Position numbers and translations under genes: made by a program
Assembly: GCF_017052465.1 (NCBI RefSeq)
Contig: NZ_JAFHKT010000148.1
Coordinates: 248,001 to 312,000 of the forward strand
From: Arthrobacter pascens
Lineage (GTDB): Bacteria; Actinomycetota; Actinomycetes; Actinomycetales; Micrococcaceae
Length of the DNA stretch: 64,000 nucleotides
Direction: 5' to 3'
The notes under the pieces: model-generated
Databases searched by the model: none
What the model saw: the letters and a program-made list of their open reading frames with translations, nothing else
What the model was told of the DNA's origin: nothing
Part shown: in pieces, positions 31,771-40,377 of the stretch
Layout of the letters: each line of letters opens with the position of its first letter
Numbering within the stretch: the stretch's first letter is position 1

Positions 31771-32523
31771 ATGGAGTCGATCAGTTCGCCGGGGGCACCT
31801 CCCCGCCCCGAAGGCGTCCGTCCCGAATACCGGCGTGCGGCGACGTCCCATCCCGAAGGCAAGGGCTGGACCCGCAATGAGCTCGCGGCCAGGGTGGCGC
31901 ACGAGCTCAGCAACGGGCAGTACGTCAACCTGGGCATCGGCATGCCCACCCTGATTCCCAACTACATCCCTGCCGGCGTGGAAGTCGTCTTGCACTCGGA
32001 AAACGGCATCCTGGGCGTCGGGCCCTACCCCGGCGAGGACGAGGTCGATCCTGACCTCATCAACGCGGGCAAGGAAACCGTCACCGTCAACAAGGGGGCG
32101 GCCTTCTTCGACTCCTCCCTGTCCTTCGGCATGATCCGCGGCGGCCACGTCGATGTTGCCGTGCTCGGCGCCATGGAGGTGGCCGCCAACGGGGACCTGG
32201 CCAACTGGATGATCCCGGGCAAGATGGTCAAGGGCATGGGCGGCGCCATGGACCTGGTCTTCGGAGCCAAGAAGGTCATCGTGATGATGGAACACGTGGA
32301 CCGGAACGGCAGGCCCAAGATTGTGGAGCAGTGCACGCTGCCTCTTACGGGGAAGGCCTGCGTGGACCGCATCATCACCGACCTCGCGGTGATTGATGTG
32401 GTCGCCGACGGCGGTGTGTCCCGGCTGGTGTTGCGCGAACTGGCACCGAACGTATCCGTCGAGGATGTGGCCGCGGCCACCGGTGCCGAGCTCTTCGAGG
32501 AAGACCAGGAACTGACCGTATGA
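31771..32523 (+). CDS. scoB: 3-oxoacid CoA-transferase subunit B
   Basis: A 250-aa beta subunit that carries the catalytic glutamate: E77 in LHSENGILGVG, which forms the glutamyl-CoA thioester. Other blocks are YVNLGIGMPTLIPNYIP, FDSSLSFGMIRGGHVDVAVLGAMEV and the PGKMVKGMGGAMDLVFGAKKVIV segment. About 30 extra residues precede the usual start. CAGGAGCG lies before the ATG, two bases after scoA. Its end overlaps the maoC start by four bases (ATGA). Confidence 0.92.
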   Translation: MESISSPGAPPRPEGVRPEYRRAATSHPEGKGWTRNELAARVAHELSNGQYVNLGIGMPTLIPNYIPAGVEVVLHSENGILGVGPYPGEDEVDPDLINAGKETVTVNKGAAFFDSSLSFGMIRGGHVDVAVLGAMEVAANGDLANWMIPGKMVKGMGGAMDLVFGAKKVIVMMEHVDRNGRPKIVEQCTLPLTGKACVDRIITDLAVIDVVADGGVSRLVLRELAPNVSVEDVAAATGAELFEEDQELTV

Positions 32524-33089
32524 CGGGGAATCCTGAACAAGGCGCTGACGGGGTTTCGGCCGGCTCAACCACTGGCAGCCAGCGCGTGATAGAGCAGCGG
32601 GGCCTGTACTTCGAGGAACTCGAGGAGGGCGTCGTGTACGCCCACCGCCCCGGCCGGACGGTCACGGAAACCGACAACGTCCTGTTCACCACGATGACCA
32701 TGAACACACAGGGCCTGCACCTGGACGCAGCGTGGAGCGCCGGGCAGCCGTTCGGGCAGCGGCTGGTGAACTCGATGTTCACCCTGGCAACCGTCGTCGG
32801 GCAGTCCGTCCCGCAGCTGACCCAGGGCACCATCATCGCGCAGCTGGGACTGACCGATGTGTCCTTCCCCGGCCCGCTGTACCACGGGGACACGCTGTAC
32901 ACCGAGACTGTCGTCACCGGAAAGAGGCTCTCGGGTTCCCGCCCCGGCCAGGGGATCGTCACCATGCGGCATACCGGACGCAACCAGGACGGCGCGGTGG
33001 TTGCCCTGGCGACCCGCAGCTGCCTGATGTGGATGCGGGAGGCACATCTGGAGGCACAGCGGAACGGGGAAGCGCAGACGGAAAAATAA
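32520..33089 (+). CDS. MaoC-family (R)-specific enoyl-CoA hydratase
   Basis: A 189-aa hotdog-fold hydratase. After about 22 variable residues it reads GLYFEELEEGVVYAHRPGRTVTETDNVLFTTMTMNTQGLHLDAA, the MaoC hydratase pattern with a catalytic Asp/His-type site (N-T-Q-G-L-H-L-D here). It then has FGQRLVNSMFTLATVVG and VSFPGPLYHGDTLY. In M. tuberculosis the equivalent Rv2499c is placed in leucine and itaconate breakdown, hydrating 3-methylglutaconyl- or itaconyl-CoA. No crotonase-type hydratase is present in the operon, so this gene should supply that step. Confidence 0.82.
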   Translation: MTGNPEQGADGVSAGSTTGSQRVIEQRGLYFEELEEGVVYAHRPGRTVTETDNVLFTTMTMNTQGLHLDAAWSAGQPFGQRLVNSMFTLATVVGQSVPQLTQGTIIAQLGLTDVSFPGPLYHGDTLYTETVVTGKRLSGSRPGQGIVTMRHTGRNQDGAVVALATRSCLMWMREAHLEAQRNGEAQTEK

Positions 33090-33104
33090 TCGGACAATGA
33101 CAGT

Positions 33105-33944
33105 ATGACTTTCGTGATGGGTCCCGCCCTGCTCTTCTGCCCCGCCGACCGCCCCGAACGCTTTCAAAAGGCAGCAGAGCGTTCGGACGCCGTCATCATT
33201 GACCTGGAGGACGCCGTGGCGGCCCCGGACAAGCAGCGGGCCAGGGGCGCTATTCTCGCGCAGCTCGGCAGCACGGGTGAGGGGCCGGAGCTCGATCCCA
33301 GCCGGACCATCATCCGGATCAACCCTGCCGGCACCGAGGACTTTGAAAAGGACCTGCATTGCCTGACGCATACGCCGTACCGCACGGTGATGCTGGCCAA
33401 GACGGAAAACGCCGGGCAGCTGCGGGCGCTGGAGGGATTCCATGTGATTGCCCTCTGTGAAACGGCAGCCGGGATCTTGAACGCTCCGGCCATCGCCGCT
33501 GCCCCCAATGTCGTGGCGCTGATGTGGGGGGCCGAGGACCTCCTCGCGTCCCTCGGCGGCACCTCCAGCCGGAAGGACGACGGCGGCTACCGCGCCGTTG
33601 CGCTGCACGCCCGGTCGTCCGTGCTGCTGGCAGCAGGAGCCTTCGGCAAGGAAGCCGTCGACGCCGTCTACGTCAACATCCCCGATCTTGAGGGGCTCGG
33701 TGCCGAGGCCCGCGACGCCGTGGCGTCCGGATTCAGCTCGAAGGCGTGCATCCACCCCAGCCAGGTGGCCGTGGTGCGCGGCGCCTACGCCCCGACCGAG
33801 GCGGACGTGGCAGCTGCCCGGCAGCTTCTGGACGCGGCGCACGCCTCGGGCAGCGGCGTGTTCCAGTACGACGGCAAGATGATCGACGGGCCCATCCTCA
33901 AGCACGCGGAGTCCACCATCAGGCGGGCAGGCGCCAGCACCTAG
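33105..33944 (+). CDS. citE: CitE-like beta-hydroxyacyl-CoA lyase
   Basis: A 279-aa TIM-barrel lyase of the HpcH/HpaI-CitE family. It has FCPADRPERFQKAAERSDAVIIDLEDAV (magnesium-ligand acidic residues E35, D36), the central LCETAAGILNAPAI with the metal-binding Glu, and GAEDLLASLG. It ends in GFSSKACIHPSQV. M. tuberculosis Rv2498c, in the same gene context, is a lyase for (R)-HMG-CoA and (S)-citramalyl-CoA. I infer the same role, replacing a classical HMG-CoA lyase, which is absent. A GACAAT lies six bases before the ATG, so an internal leaderless start is possible. Confidence 0.85.
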   Translation: MTFVMGPALLFCPADRPERFQKAAERSDAVIIDLEDAVAAPDKQRARGAILAQLGSTGEGPELDPSRTIIRINPAGTEDFEKDLHCLTHTPYRTVMLAKTENAGQLRALEGFHVIALCETAAGILNAPAIAAAPNVVALMWGAEDLLASLGGTSSRKDDGGYRAVALHARSSVLLAAGAFGKEAVDAVYVNIPDLEGLGAEARDAVASGFSSKACIHPSQVAVVRGAYAPTEADVAAARQLLDAAHASGSGVFQYDGKMIDGPILKHAESTIRRAGAST

Positions 33945-33965
33945 CTTGAATGACTGCCGCAGGAA

Positions 33966-35444
33966 CTATTGCCGCCGCCCCGGCGCGTGCCGCAGCGAGA
34001 GCGGCGGGATGGCCTCGTACAGCGGGGTGCGGATCCAGCGCTGGCCGGTCTCGCGGTATTCTGCCCGGCTGGAGAAACGGTAGAGGTAGGTGCGCGCGCG
34101 AACCCAGCGGGGGCGCTCGCCGTCGAACGGGTCCTGGCGCAACAGGCGCAGCACCGCCCGGTCGGCTTCCAGGAGCTTTGCCAGGAACGCGTAGAACCAC
34201 TCGTCATGGACAGTCCGGAGCGGCAGGAACCACATAAGCCAGTCGAGCCGCAGATGGTAGGGGGCGAATTGCCGCGGCAGCCGTCGGACGTCCCCCGGTT
34301 TGCCCTTGAACCCGTACTCCCTCCAGTCCGCCGCATCGTCCGGATCCTGATCCAGTGTTCCCTCCACGGCAACCTCGATCCGCTGCTTCGTGACCGTGCC
34401 GAACGCGCCGTAGGTGTTCACGAGCTGCCAGCGGTTGAAGCTGGCGTTCATCAGCTGGTGGTGTGAAAACAGGTTGCGGATGGGCCAGTAGCTGAGCGCC
34501 GCCAGCAGCGCCGTCGCAGCCAGCGTGATGACCAGCCACCACAGCGGCGTCTGCAAGCCTGCACCGCCCGCCGTGTGCCAGTCCAGCGGCAGGACCGGCA
34601 GCACGGCATGCGCCACGGGATCGCTGACCGCGGCGAAGGCCAGCACGATGGCGATCCAGTTCAGCCACGCGAAGTTGCCGCTGGCCACCAGCCAGAGCTG
34701 GGTGAAGATGATGATCCCGGCAGCGATGCTGGCTATGGGCTGCGGGGCGAAAAGGAAGAACGGCACCACGAGCTGGGCGAAGTGGTTGCCCAGCACCTCG
34801 ATCCGGTGGAACGGCTTGGGCAGCAGGTGCGCCTGGCGGCTGAGCGGGCCAGGCATGGGCTGCGTCTCGTGGTGGTAGTACAGCGCCGTGAGGTCCCGCC
34901 ACTCCCGGCCGCCGCGGATCTTGATCATGCCCGCGCCGAATTCCAGGCGGAACACCAGCCAGGCCACGAGGATCAGGATGGTCCGGGGCGGATCGGTCTG
35001 GTCCGAGCCAAGAAACGCCACGGTAAAGCCGGCTTCGAGGAGCAGCATTTCCCAGCCGAAACCGTAGAACGTCTGCCCCACGTTCACGATCGACATGTAC
35101 AGCAGCCACAGTGCCAGGAAGGCTATGAGGGGCAGCCACGGGGGACCGAGCTGCGGAAGGCCGGCAACCAGGACCGCGGAGATGGCCAGCCCCGTCCCGC
35201 AGACCGCCCGCAGCAGCCGGTCTGAATAGCGCCAGCGGAACAGCGTGGGCCGCCTGAGCCTGCTGAACGCCTCCAGGTAGTCCGGAACGGGCAGGAGGCC
35301 GCGCTCGCCGAGCAGGGCCGGAAACTGGTTCAGGGAGGAAAGGAACGCGACGAAGTACAGCGCCGCGACGCCACGCTGCAGCACTTGCCGGGCGAATTCG
35401 TAGTCCGGCGCGTTAAACCAGTCAAGCCACGCGACCCAGTCCAC
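33966..35444 (-). CDS. Lipase maturation factor (LMF1/LMF2-like) membrane protein
   Basis: A 492-aa polytopic protein. It has about nine to ten helices in the first 350 residues, with family features such as FLSSLNQFPALLGERGLLPV near the N-terminus, LLLEAGFTVAFLG, FRLEFGAGMIKIRGG-EWRDLTALYYHHETQPMPGPLS, and the C-terminal YEFKG-like block (here REYGFKGKPGDVRR) with LDWLMWFLPL. In animals LMF1 helps lipases fold in the ER. Bacterial members are widespread but poorly studied. The GTG at 35444 has no Shine-Dalgarno but sits six bases behind a TAACGT box. It faces the citE end. Confidence 0.87.
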   Translation of the reverse strand: MDWVAWLDWFNAPDYEFARQVLQRGVAALYFVAFLSSLNQFPALLGERGLLPVPDYLEAFSRLRRPTLFRWRYSDRLLRAVCGTGLAISAVLVAGLPQLGPPWLPLIAFLALWLLYMSIVNVGQTFYGFGWEMLLLEAGFTVAFLGSDQTDPPRTILILVAWLVFRLEFGAGMIKIRGGREWRDLTALYYHHETQPMPGPLSRQAHLLPKPFHRIEVLGNHFAQLVVPFFLFAPQPIASIAAGIIIFTQLWLVASGNFAWLNWIAIVLAFAAVSDPVAHAVLPVLPLDWHTAGGAGLQTPLWWLVITLAATALLAALSYWPIRNLFSHHQLMNASFNRWQLVNTYGAFGTVTKQRIEVAVEGTLDQDPDDAADWREYGFKGKPGDVRRLPRQFAPYHLRLDWLMWFLPLRTVHDEWFYAFLAKLLEADRAVLRLLRQDPFDGERPRWVRARTYLYRFSSRAEYRETGQRWIRTPLYEAIPPLSLRHAPGRRQ

Positions 35445-35450
35445 GCTTCC

Positions 35451-35478
35451 ACGTTACTCACGGCAACCAACGCGTCAA
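35451..35478 (-). promoter_or_regulatory. Promoter for a leaderless lipase-maturation-factor transcript
   Basis: On the minus strand, TTGACG (35478-35473), a 16-bp spacer and TAACGT (35456-35451) lie six bases before the GTG start. The spacing places the first transcribed base at the start codon. Confidence 0.6.
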
Positions 35479-35504
35479 GGTGCAGCACGGCTTAGTTTGT
35501 GACG

Positions 35505-35554
35505 CTTGACACGTGTTAGGTCGTTGATCTACAGTTCCTAACACGTGTTAGGAA
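35505..35554 (+). promoter_or_regulatory. Importer operon promoter with two LacI-type operators
   Basis: A perfect 20-bp palindrome TTCCTAACACGTGTTAGGAA (35535-35554) and a second site CTTGACACGTGTTAGG (35505-35520) share the ACACGTGT core, 32 bp apart. TTGACA (35506-35511) and TACAGT (35530-35535), spaced 18 bp, look like the -35 and -10. One operator therefore covers the -35 and the other the start region and ribosome-binding site. A related site lies before the LacI gene at 41498. Confidence 0.8.
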
Positions 35555-35564
35555 GGAAATTGAC

Positions 35565-36986
35565 ATGACCGGAGCCACAAACGGGCACCTGCGGGAATTC
35601 ACCCGCCGTACCGCCCTTGGTGCCCTCGGCGCGGGAATTATCGGAGCAACCGTGGCGTCGTGGCCGCGTCTCTCCGGGACGGACATTCCGGGCCGCGGGG
35701 ACAACAGCCTCAGCATCGCCATCATGGGCACCGCCGCGGACGCCGCCGCCCGCCAGCGCGCCATCGACGCTTTCACCCGACTCCACCCCGGGATCAAGGT
35801 CAAGGTCCAGGCCATCCAGGCCGTGGACTGGAAGGACTTCTTCACCAAGATCCTCACCATGGTGGCCGCAGGCACCCCGCCGGATGTGGTCTACGTGGCC
35901 ACCGAAGGCGCGCAGCTGTTCGCGGAAAAGCTTGCCCATCCACTGGACGAGTACGTGCGCCGCGACGCCGCGGACATGGCCGAGTTCTTCGCCGACGTCC
36001 ACCCCAGCCTGGTGGAGGCCTTCATGTACAAGGGCAGCCTGTACCAGCTCCCCATGGACTGGAATGCGGCCAACATGTACTACAACACCACCGCGTTCGC
36101 GCAGGCAGGGCTGGAGCGCCCGGCGGACGACTGGACCCATGTGGACTTCCGCAACAGCCTCGCTGCCATGCGCAAGGCACGCACCTCGGACTTCACCCCG
36201 TACTACTGGACCAACCGGCTCTTCGGCGGTGTGGTGCCGTGGCTCTACGCCAACGACACCAGCTTCCTGAAGGAGACCAGGTCCACCGGCGGGGAGTGGC
36301 TCTGGGACGGCTTCTACGCCAACGATCCTTCCCGCAGCCTGCGTTCCGGCGGGTACCAGTGGCTGGAGCCCAACGCCAATGACGACCGCGTGTTCGAGTC
36401 CTTCGACTACCTCCGCGGACTGGTCAAGGACGGGCTCGGTGTCCGTCCGGAGGAAGGCGGCGGCAGCTCCCTCGTCGGGCTGTTCGCGTCCAACCGCATC
36501 GGCACCACGCCCGCAGGAGGCTACTGGGTTGAGGGCCTGCACGAAGCCGGGATGGGGGAGAGGGACTTCGACGTCCAGTTCTTCCCGCGCTGGAAGACCC
36601 AGCGCCACCAGTTCGGCACGGCCGGCTACGCAATCATGAAGACTGCCAAGGACAAGGACGCCGCCTGGGAGTGGATCAAGTTCAGCTCCAGCCGCGAGGC
36701 GATGGAACTGATCTTCCCGAACCCGATCACCACGCCGGCGCGACGCTCCATGGTCAACGAACAGCTCTACGCAGGCAAGGGACCGGCCCACTGGAAGGTC
36801 TTCTACGACACCCTGGACCGGTTCCCCACCACCGGTCCCATCCCGGCGCCGCCGCAGCAGGCCGCCGTCGAAACGGCACTGATGAAGAACGTGTCGCTGG
36901 CTGTCAGCGGCGACGAGCGCCAGCTCAAGCAGGCCCTCGCCTCCATGCAGCGCGACCTTGAACTGGCCCTGAGGAGGCAGTCATGA
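35565..36986 (+). CDS. ABC sugar-binding protein (Tat-type signal)
   Basis: A 473-aa extracellular solute-binding protein of the MalE/CUT1 type. The signal region REFTRRTALGALGAGIIGATVA has a twin-arginine motif and no lipobox cysteine, so export by Tat without a lipid anchor is likely, which is unusual for a Gram-positive binding protein. The mature part has LSIAIMGTAADAAARQRAIDAFTRLHPGIKVKVQ and VAAGTPPDVVYVATEGAQLFAEK. With the GH32 gene downstream, the ligand is probably sucrose or a fructo-oligosaccharide. GGAAGGAAAT precedes the ATG and is part of the operator. Confidence 0.88.
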   Translation: MTGATNGHLREFTRRTALGALGAGIIGATVASWPRLSGTDIPGRGDNSLSIAIMGTAADAAARQRAIDAFTRLHPGIKVKVQAIQAVDWKDFFTKILTMVAAGTPPDVVYVATEGAQLFAEKLAHPLDEYVRRDAADMAEFFADVHPSLVEAFMYKGSLYQLPMDWNAANMYYNTTAFAQAGLERPADDWTHVDFRNSLAAMRKARTSDFTPYYWTNRLFGGVVPWLYANDTSFLKETRSTGGEWLWDGFYANDPSRSLRSGGYQWLEPNANDDRVFESFDYLRGLVKDGLGVRPEEGGGSSLVGLFASNRIGTTPAGGYWVEGLHEAGMGERDFDVQFFPRWKTQRHQFGTAGYAIMKTAKDKDAAWEWIKFSSSREAMELIFPNPITTPARRSMVNEQLYAGKGPAHWKVFYDTLDRFPTTGPIPAPPQQAAVETALMKNVSLAVSGDERQLKQALASMQRDLELALRRQS

Positions 36987-37942
36987 GCGCCACCACCCCG
37001 CCGCGGGAGCGCCCGAGGCAGGCGGCCGGGCCAGCCACGGAGGCCCAACACCAACCCACCGCCAAGTCACGGCACAGCCAGCGCTGGCTGGCTTGGATCT
37101 TCCTGGCCCCCACCATCCTCGGCATGGGCCTGTTCACCCTGATCCCGATCGTGGCCTCCGTGGTCCTGGCCTTCTTCCGGTGGGACATCATTTCGGCGCC
37201 GACCTTCGTGGGCTTCGACAACTTCTCCGAAGTGGTCCAGGACCCCACCGTCCGGGTGTCGTTCCTGAACACCATCGCGTTCGTAGTGGTGGCCGTGGCC
37301 CTCCAGCTGGGGCTCGCCCTCGCACTGGCCATCATGGTGCAGGAGAAGATGCCGGCCTGGCTGCGCGTATTTTTCCGCTCGGCCTTCTTCTTCCCGCTGA
37401 TCCTGTCCGCGGCCTCGGTGTCCATCTTCATGCGGTATCTCTTCAACGAACAGTTCGGCGTGGTCAACTGGTTCCTGTCCCTCGTGGGCATCCCCGCGGT
37501 GCCGTGGCTGACCACGCCGGGCGGGTCCGCCGCCGTCGTGATCCTGGTGTACGTGTGGCAGAACTTCGGGTTCTCCTTCCTGCTGTTCATCGGAGGCCTC
37601 GCCTCCATCTCCGTGGAAACCTACGAAGCGGCATCGATCGACGGCGCCACCGGCTGGCGCAAGCACCTGCATGTGACGCTGCCCCTGCTGAGCCCCACCA
37701 CCCTGGTGGCCTCGGTGATGGCCATCATCAGCGCCCTGCAGGTGTTCGACCAGCCCTACGTGCTGACCCGCGGCGGCCCCGGCGACTCCACCCGCACCGC
37801 CGTCATGGTGATCTTTGAATCGGCGTTCCAACGCCTCGAGTTCGGTCAGGCGTCCGCCGTCGGCGTGCTTCTCACCCTGATCATCATGGCCATCACGGCC
37901 GCGCAGTTCCGGCTCAGCAAACGATTCGTCTTCTACCAGTAA
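36983..37942 (+). CDS. ABC sugar permease, MalF-like
   Basis: A 319-aa permease with six helices after a basic cytoplasmic head of about 35 residues. The EAA loop that contacts the ATPase reads EAASIDGATGWRKHLHVTLPLLSP. It overlaps the end of the binding-protein gene by four bases (ATGA). With the next gene it should form the membrane channel of a CUT1 importer. No ATPase gene is in the operon. Confidence 0.92.
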   Translation: MSATTPPRERPRQAAGPATEAQHQPTAKSRHSQRWLAWIFLAPTILGMGLFTLIPIVASVVLAFFRWDIISAPTFVGFDNFSEVVQDPTVRVSFLNTIAFVVVAVALQLGLALALAIMVQEKMPAWLRVFFRSAFFFPLILSAASVSIFMRYLFNEQFGVVNWFLSLVGIPAVPWLTTPGGSAAVVILVYVWQNFGFSFLLFIGGLASISVETYEAASIDGATGWRKHLHVTLPLLSPTTLVASVMAIISALQVFDQPYVLTRGGPGDSTRTAVMVIFESAFQRLEFGQASAVGVLLTLIIMAITAAQFRLSKRFVFYQ

Positions 37943-37950
37943 GGCCAGCC

Positions 37951-38853
37951 ATGACCACCACAACAGACCACGGCCTGGCTGGGCATTCCCCCCGGCTTTC
38001 GGAAGGCCTCCCGGAAACGTCGCCCAACCGGCGCCGGTTCAGCTGGGCGTTCGCCATCCGCATTATGCTGCTTCTGCTCGCGGCCGCCCTGACGCTGGGC
38101 CCGGTGATGTGGACCCTGTCCACGTCGCTGCGGTCGCCGTCGGAGTCCTTCAAGCTACCGCCGTCGTTCATCCCTTGGAATCCGGACTTCACGTCCTACG
38201 GTGAAGTATTCCAGCAGCTGAATATCTTCTTGCTCGTCCTCAACAGTGCCCTCGTGACCGGGCTCATCGCGGTGGGCCAGATGATCTCCGCGGCGCTGGC
38301 GGGCTATGCGTTCGCGCACCTGAAGTTCCGCGGACGCGGCGCACTCTTCTCCATCGTGCTGGCCACCATGATGGTGCCGGTGCAGGTCACGATCGTGCCC
38401 GTCTTTATGCTGATCCGCGGCATGGGCCTCTCGGACACGCTGCTTGCGCTGATCCTGCCGGCCATTCCGACGGCGTTCGGCACCTTCCTGATGCGCCAGT
38501 ACTTTATGGGGCTCCCTGCCGAACTGGCCGAGGCCGCGGCAATCGACGGCGCCTCGCCCTGGCGGACGTTCCGCTCTGTGTACGCACCGCTGGCGATACC
38601 CGGGATGGCGATCGTGGGAATCCTCGCGTTCAACTTCCACTGGAACGAGTTCTTCCGCCCGCTCATCCTGACCATCTCCGAGCAGAACTTCACGCTCCCG
38701 CTGGGCCTTGTTTCGCTCCAGGGAAACCTGGGAACCGGAAGCATCTCCGTGGTGCTCGCAGGCGTGGTCCTGTCCATGATTCCGGCGCTGGTGGTCTTCA
38801 TGTTCGGCCAGCGCGCACTGCAGGACGGCCTCACGGCCGGCACCGGAAAATAA
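37951..38853 (+). CDS. ABC sugar permease, MalG-like
   Basis: A 300-aa permease with six helices. Its EAA loop is EAAAIDGASPWRTFRSVYAPLAIP, and the segment FLMRQYFMGLPAELAEAAAIDG is typical of MalG partners. The ATG at 37951 lies 8 bp after malF. The N-terminal 35 residues are polar and cytoplasmic. It pairs with the preceding permease, and the importer must borrow a MsiK-type shared ATPase, as is known for many actinobacterial CUT1 systems. Confidence 0.92.
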   Translation: MTTTTDHGLAGHSPRLSEGLPETSPNRRRFSWAFAIRIMLLLLAAALTLGPVMWTLSTSLRSPSESFKLPPSFIPWNPDFTSYGEVFQQLNIFLLVLNSALVTGLIAVGQMISAALAGYAFAHLKFRGRGALFSIVLATMMVPVQVTIVPVFMLIRGMGLSDTLLALILPAIPTAFGTFLMRQYFMGLPAELAEAAAIDGASPWRTFRSVYAPLAIPGMAIVGILAFNFHWNEFFRPLILTISEQNFTLPLGLVSLQGNLGTGSISVVLAGVVLSMIPALVVFMFGQRALQDGLTAGTGK

Positions 38854-38876
38854 CCTACTCACCGAAAGACCTCACC

Positions 38877-40334
38877 ATGCCCTCCCAGGACCTTGCGCCC
38901 GTCCACTTCGACGATGTCGCCGCCGCCCATGCCGACCCAGCCTTCCCGCGGTTCCACCCGCGTCCCGCGCAGGGGTGGATCAACGACCCCAACGGCGTCA
39001 GCCACATCAACGGCCGGTACCACGTGTTTTTCCAGTACAACCCGGACTCCGCCCGGCACCACCGCATCGCCTGGGGCCACCTGAGCTCCGCCGACCTGGT
39101 GCGCTGGGAGGAACACCCGGTGGCGCTGCGCCCGCAGGACGGCGGGCCGGATGAGTACGGCTGCTGGACCGGGGTAGTCACGGACGACGGCGGTGTTCCC
39201 ACCGCGGCGTACTCGGGCGTCCGCGGCGACGGGGGCCACTCACAGGTGGTCATCGCCCGCGGCTCCCAGGACCTGGTCCATTGGGAGCAGACCGGCCACG
39301 TGGCGGCCACCATGCCCACCGACGGGCAGGTCACGGCCGTGCGCGATCCGTTCATCTTCCGTTTCAACGGCAAACGGTACGCCATGCAGGGTGCCGGCCT
39401 CGCCAACGGGCACGCCGCACTGCTGCTGTACACGGTGGAGGACATGTCCGACTGGAAGTACCAGGGCATCTGGCTGACGTCGGAGAACCCCGTGGCCGCC
39501 GAATTCACGCCGGCTGAGATCTGGGAATGCCCGCAGCTGGTGCAGGTGCCGGATTCCTCCGGGGACTCTGCCGCAGGAGACTCCGTCGTAGGGGACACAG
39601 TCCACTCCGGAACGTGGCTGATGATGTTCTCGCTCTGGCTCTCGGGGGATGCGCACGAACACGCGAACGGCGTGGGCCACCTGGTCGGTTCGCTGACCGA
39701 GGACCCGGAGACCGGGTTGCCCGTCTTCACGCCCCGCGGCGGCGGGAAGTCCGACCTCGGGCGCGACTTCTACGCGCCTCAGATCGTGGCGCTGGAGGAC
39801 CGGGCCCTGCTGTGGGGCTGGGCCAACGAGGGCCCGGGCCGCGACGGACGGCGGGGCCGCAGCCAGGACGAAATTGACGCCGCCGGCTGGGCCGGTGTGC
39901 TGACCTTCCCGCGCGAGCTCTCGGTGGTCGGCGGCGCCCTTGCCGTGAGCCCTGCCCCCGAAACCGCCGCCTACCGCGGGGCGCAGACGGCCAGCCAGAC
40001 AGGCGGGGCCGTCGTGCTCCCGCCGTTTGCCGAAGCCCTGGTGACTGCTGCGGCGGCTGGGGCCGCTGACGCAGCGGGTACTGGCGGAGATACCGCCGTC
40101 GAACTCCTGCTCGTGGGTGAGGGTAGCCGCCAGACAGTCTTCAGCGGAACCATCGCACCGGGGGAGGAGCTGCGGGTCTTTGTGGATGCCTCACTGGTGG
40201 AGGTCTACCGGGCTGGTTCCGTAGCCACGACGCTGCGCGCGTACCCGGCCGCGGGGGAGCAGTGGCAGCTGCACCTTCCGTCCCGCGCCACGGCGGAGGT
40301 CTGGGAGCTGGAACAGCCCTCAGCCCAGGGCTGA
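38877..40334 (+). CDS. GH32 beta-fructosidase (sucrose/levan-type hydrolase)
   Basis: A 485-aa glycoside hydrolase of family 32. All three catalytic signatures are present: WINDPNG with nucleophile D37, RDP at 156-158, and ECP with acid/base E217. The C-terminal beta-sandwich (about 350-480) ends with RVFVDASLVEVYRAG, typical of invertases. No signal peptide is seen, so it works in the cytosol on sugar brought in by the ABC importer. Insertions with repeated GDS- and Ala-rich stretches (about 227-240, 380-410) are family-atypical. The gene starts 23 bp after the second permease. Confidence 0.92.
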   Translation: MPSQDLAPVHFDDVAAAHADPAFPRFHPRPAQGWINDPNGVSHINGRYHVFFQYNPDSARHHRIAWGHLSSADLVRWEEHPVALRPQDGGPDEYGCWTGVVTDDGGVPTAAYSGVRGDGGHSQVVIARGSQDLVHWEQTGHVAATMPTDGQVTAVRDPFIFRFNGKRYAMQGAGLANGHAALLLYTVEDMSDWKYQGIWLTSENPVAAEFTPAEIWECPQLVQVPDSSGDSAAGDSVVGDTVHSGTWLMMFSLWLSGDAHEHANGVGHLVGSLTEDPETGLPVFTPRGGGKSDLGRDFYAPQIVALEDRALLWGWANEGPGRDGRRGRSQDEIDAAGWAGVLTFPRELSVVGGALAVSPAPETAAYRGAQTASQTGGAVVLPPFAEALVTAAAAGAADAAGTGGDTAVELLLVGEGSRQTVFSGTIAPGEELRVFVDASLVEVYRAGSVATTLRAYPAAGEQWQLHLPSRATAEVWELEQPSAQG

Positions 40335-40377
40335 TGCCCGGGGTCTCGGTGCCCTAGGTCCCGGTCCCGGCCCGGCG

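Noticed and set aside
35498..35513. TGTGA-CGCTTG-ACACG as a CRP site at the fructoside promoter
   Set aside because: Only eight of ten positions match, and the bases overlap the LacI operator and -35, so there is no independent support.
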